DNA from: Dokdonella_A sp046347015
Lineage (GTDB): Bacteria > Pseudomonadota > Gammaproteobacteria > Xanthomonadales > Rhodanobacteraceae
Assembly: GCA_046347015.1 (NCBI GenBank)
Contig: JAXMHA010000007.1
Span: forward strand, 55,436-119,435
DNA length: 64,000 nucleotides
Reading direction: 5' to 3'
Below the pieces are notes generated by a model. It worked only from the letters and a program-made list of their open reading frames with translations, ran no database searches and was not told the origin of the DNA. Positions 62,412 to 64,000 of this stretch are shown here, piece by piece. How positions within the stretch are numbered: the stretch's first letter is position 1; each line of letters starts with the position of its first letter. The position numbers and the translations under genes were made by a program.

Positions 62412-62426
62412 GTAGCCGAGTGCCAG
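62400..62426 (+). promoter_or_regulatory. CIRCE-like HrcA operator upstream of rpoH
   Basis: The sequence TTGGCACTC-N9-GAGTGCCAG matches the CIRCE consensus TTAGCACTC-N9-GAGTGCTAA at 15 of 18 arm positions, with the exact nine-base spacing and fully paired inner arms. It ends 29 bases before the rpoH start. HrcA is the known CIRCE repressor; its gene is not in this window. Confidence 0.7.
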
Positions 62427-62455
62427 AAGTACCCGATTCGAGGAGAATGCAACGC

Positions 62456-63316
62456 ATGACCCAAGCTCTCATCACCGCCAATCTTCCGATCCCGAGCGCG
62501 CTCGGCAGCCTCGATGCCTATATCAGTGCCGTGCACCGCATCCCGATGCTGACGCAGGCCGAGGAACAGGCGCTGGCGACACGGTACCGGCAGGACGACG
62601 ACCTCGATGCGGCCAAGTCGCTGGTGATGTCGCACCTCCGGTTCGTCGTGCACGTCGCGCGCGGCTATTCGGGCTACGGACTGGCGATGGGTGACCTGGT
62701 GCAGGAAGGCAACATCGGGCTGATGAAGGCCGTCAAGCGTTTCGACCCGACGCAGGGCGTCCGACTCGTCAGCTTCGCGGTGCACTGGATCCGCGCCGAG
62801 ATGCACGAGTTCATCCTGCGCAACTGGCGCATCGTCAAGGTGGCCACGACGAAGGCGCAACGCAAGCTGTTCTTCAACCTGCGCAAGTCGAAGAAGCGCC
62901 TCGGCTGGATGAACGCCGCGGAAGTCGCGACGGTCGCGAAGGAGCTCGGCGTACCGGCGTCGACCGTGCTCGAAATGGAAGCCCGCCTCAACGGCCGTGA
63001 CATCGCGTTCGACGCGCCAGCCGACCATGACGAGGACGTCCCGCCGGCTCCGGAGACGTATCTGGTCGATCATTCCGCCGATCCTTATCAGGCGGTCGAA
63101 GCGGCATCGGAAACCGAGTCGCACCTCGACACGCTGCGGCAGGGCCTCACCGCGCTCGATGCGCGTGCGCGCGATGTCGTCGAGCGGCGTTGGCTGCGCG
63201 AGGATGGCAAGGCGACGCTGCAGGAACTCGCCGACGAGTACGGCGTGTCGGCCGAACGCATCCGCCAGATCGAAGCCAACGCGATGAAGAAGATGCGTGG
63301 CCTGTTCGTCGCCTGA
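62456..63316 (+). CDS. rpoH: Heat-shock sigma factor (sigma-32)
   Basis: A 286-residue sigma-70-family factor of the RpoH type. Region 2 contains HLRFVVHVARGYSGYGLAMGDLVQEGNIGLMKAVKRFDP and VSFAVHWIRAEMHEFILRNWRIVK (split only for reading). The RpoH box QRKLFFNLRK and region 4 LQELADEYGVSAERIRQIEANAMKK are present. The ATG at 62456 follows AGGAG about 12 bases upstream. Upstream lie a CIRCE-like operator and a sigma-E-like promoter. Confidence 0.97.
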   Translation: MTQALITANLPIPSALGSLDAYISAVHRIPMLTQAEEQALATRYRQDDDLDAAKSLVMSHLRFVVHVARGYSGYGLAMGDLVQEGNIGLMKAVKRFDPTQGVRLVSFAVHWIRAEMHEFILRNWRIVKVATTKAQRKLFFNLRKSKKRLGWMNAAEVATVAKELGVPASTVLEMEARLNGRDIAFDAPADHDEDVPPAPETYLVDHSADPYQAVEAASETESHLDTLRQGLTALDARARDVVERRWLREDGKATLQELADEYGVSAERIRQIEANAMKKMRGLFVA

Positions 63317-63343
63317 CGCCGGGCGATTCATGTCCACGAACCG

Positions 63344-63372
63344 ACGGCCCCGCAACGGGGCCGTTTTCGTTT
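63344..63372 (+). terminator. Rho-independent terminator after rpoH
   Basis: A 9-bp GC-rich stem (63344-63352 with 63356-63364), a 3-base loop and TTTTCGTTT at the end. It lies 28 bases after the rpoH stop and just before the convergent ndh gene. Confidence 0.85.
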
Positions 63373-63379
63373 CAGCCGA

Positions 63380-64000
63380 TCACGAGATCTCGTCGCGGCC
63401 GAGGATGATGCGGGCGGTACGCTCATGGCTGAGGTACGCCCACGCCCAGTCGATCATTACCGACAGTCGGTTGCGGAACCCGATCAGGAACCAGATGTGG
63501 GCGACCAGCCAGATCCACCACGCAAGGCCGCCGGACATCCGGAAGCGCTGGTACTGGATCACCGCCTTCATCCGTCCGATCGTCGCCAATGCACCCATGT
63601 CGATGTAGCGGAAAGCGCGCGGTCGGCCTCCCGACAACCGCGCGCGGATCATCGCGGCCGCGTGGCGGCCCATCTGCTTCGCCGCCGGCGCGATGCCGGG
63701 GACGGGCGCACCCTGCTGCGTGACTGCGGCGAGGTCACCCGCGACGAACACCTCGGGGTGGTCCGGCAACGACAGGTCCGGCGCAACGAGAACGCGCCCG
63801 CTCCGGTCCGTCGCGGCACCGAGTTGGCGCCCCAACGGCGACGCCGCGACGCCCGCCGCCCAGATGATCGTGCGCGCGGCGACTGATTCCTTGCCGAACG
63901 TGACGTGGCCCCTGTCGATCGACGTGACCGGCTCGGCAACGCGAACGTCGACTCCGAGTCTCGCGAGCTGCTCCAGCGCCTTCTGCGACAGTGATGGATG
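63380..64000 (-). CDS. ndh: Type II NADH dehydrogenase (partial, C-terminal part)
   Basis: The last 207 residues of an FAD-dependent NADH:quinone oxidoreductase; the N-terminal part lies beyond the window. It has TIIWAAGVAASPLGRQL, VFVAGDLAAV for the FAD end, PAAKQMGRHAA and a C-terminal membrane-binding helix (WWIWLVAHIWFLIGFRNR). The frame is open to base 64000. It converges with rpoH. Confidence 0.85.
   Translation of the reverse strand, partial: HPSLSQKALEQLARLGVDVRVAEPVTSIDRGHVTFGKESVAARTIIWAAGVAASPLGRQLGAATDRSGRVLVAPDLSLPDHPEVFVAGDLAAVTQQGAPVPGIAPAAKQMGRHAAAMIRARLSGGRPRAFRYIDMGALATIGRMKAVIQYQRFRMSGGLAWWIWLVAHIWFLIGFRNRLSVMIDWAWAYLSHERTARIILGRDEIS

Overview
This is a GC-rich window (mostly about two thirds G+C by eye) from a gammaproteobacterium, probably the Xanthomonadales/Lysobacterales side. 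The evidence is gene order and families: an algR-like regulator beside hemC, trxA-rho with a divergent rhlB, gspC-D-E and gspF of a type II secretion system, ftsE-ftsX, ung, and rpoH with a CIRCE-like operator. The genus cannot be told from the sequence alone.

Layout. 1-3.9 kb: 5' part of alaA (minus), a TPR-sulfotransferase, an AlgR-like LytTR regulator and hemC. 3.9-8.4 kb (minus): a DUF481-type outer-membrane protein, then an SLC13-type permease with the iron-sulfur and membrane subunits of a cytoplasmic molybdoenzyme that fits sulfite dehydrogenase SoeBC. 8.5-33.3 kb (minus): a long, mostly overlapping gene set built around a polyunsaturated-fatty-acid-synthase-like (Pfa-type) 'secondary lipid' synthase. 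It has NPD-NPD-KS-AT-ACP, ACP-KR-DH and KS-AT-DH-PPTase proteins plus a free ACP. It also has a PAPS-type sulfotransferase, a NodT-type outer-membrane lipoprotein, an unusual PqqD-like/M50-like/HlyD fusion, an alkaline-phosphatase-superfamily phosphodiesterase, two alpha/beta hydrolases and a propeller-like protein. 34-37.8 kb (plus): cysD and a cysNC fusion, which make PAPS, then a sulfatase-superfamily protein, running divergently from the synthase. 37.9-39.2 kb: a secreted BNR-like protein. 39.2-42 kb (minus): the matching molybdopterin subunit (soeA). 42-47.7 kb: small membrane proteins (one broken by a frameshift), a WYL regulator, a patatin and a lower-GC Cys-rich secreted protein. 47.8-64 kb: housekeeping genes rho, trxA, rhlB, gspCDE, alkA, gspF, ftsEX, a dual-receiver protein, ung, rpoH and the 3' part of ndh.

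How the genes may work together. The lipid/polyketide synthase, its sulfotransferase and the divergent PAPS operon suggest a pathway making, sulfating and exporting a long-chain lipid-like product. The logic resembles rhizobial NodPQ/NodH sulfation, but the backbone enzyme is Pfa-like. The Soe-type enzyme is split by about 31 kb, with soeA on one side and SLC13-soeBC on the other, both on the minus strand. That suggests the sulfolipid block was inserted into an older sulfite-oxidation locus. These are inferences. The domain and motif assignments come from reading the translated sequence.

No tRNA, rRNA, CRISPR array or insertion sequence was recognised.
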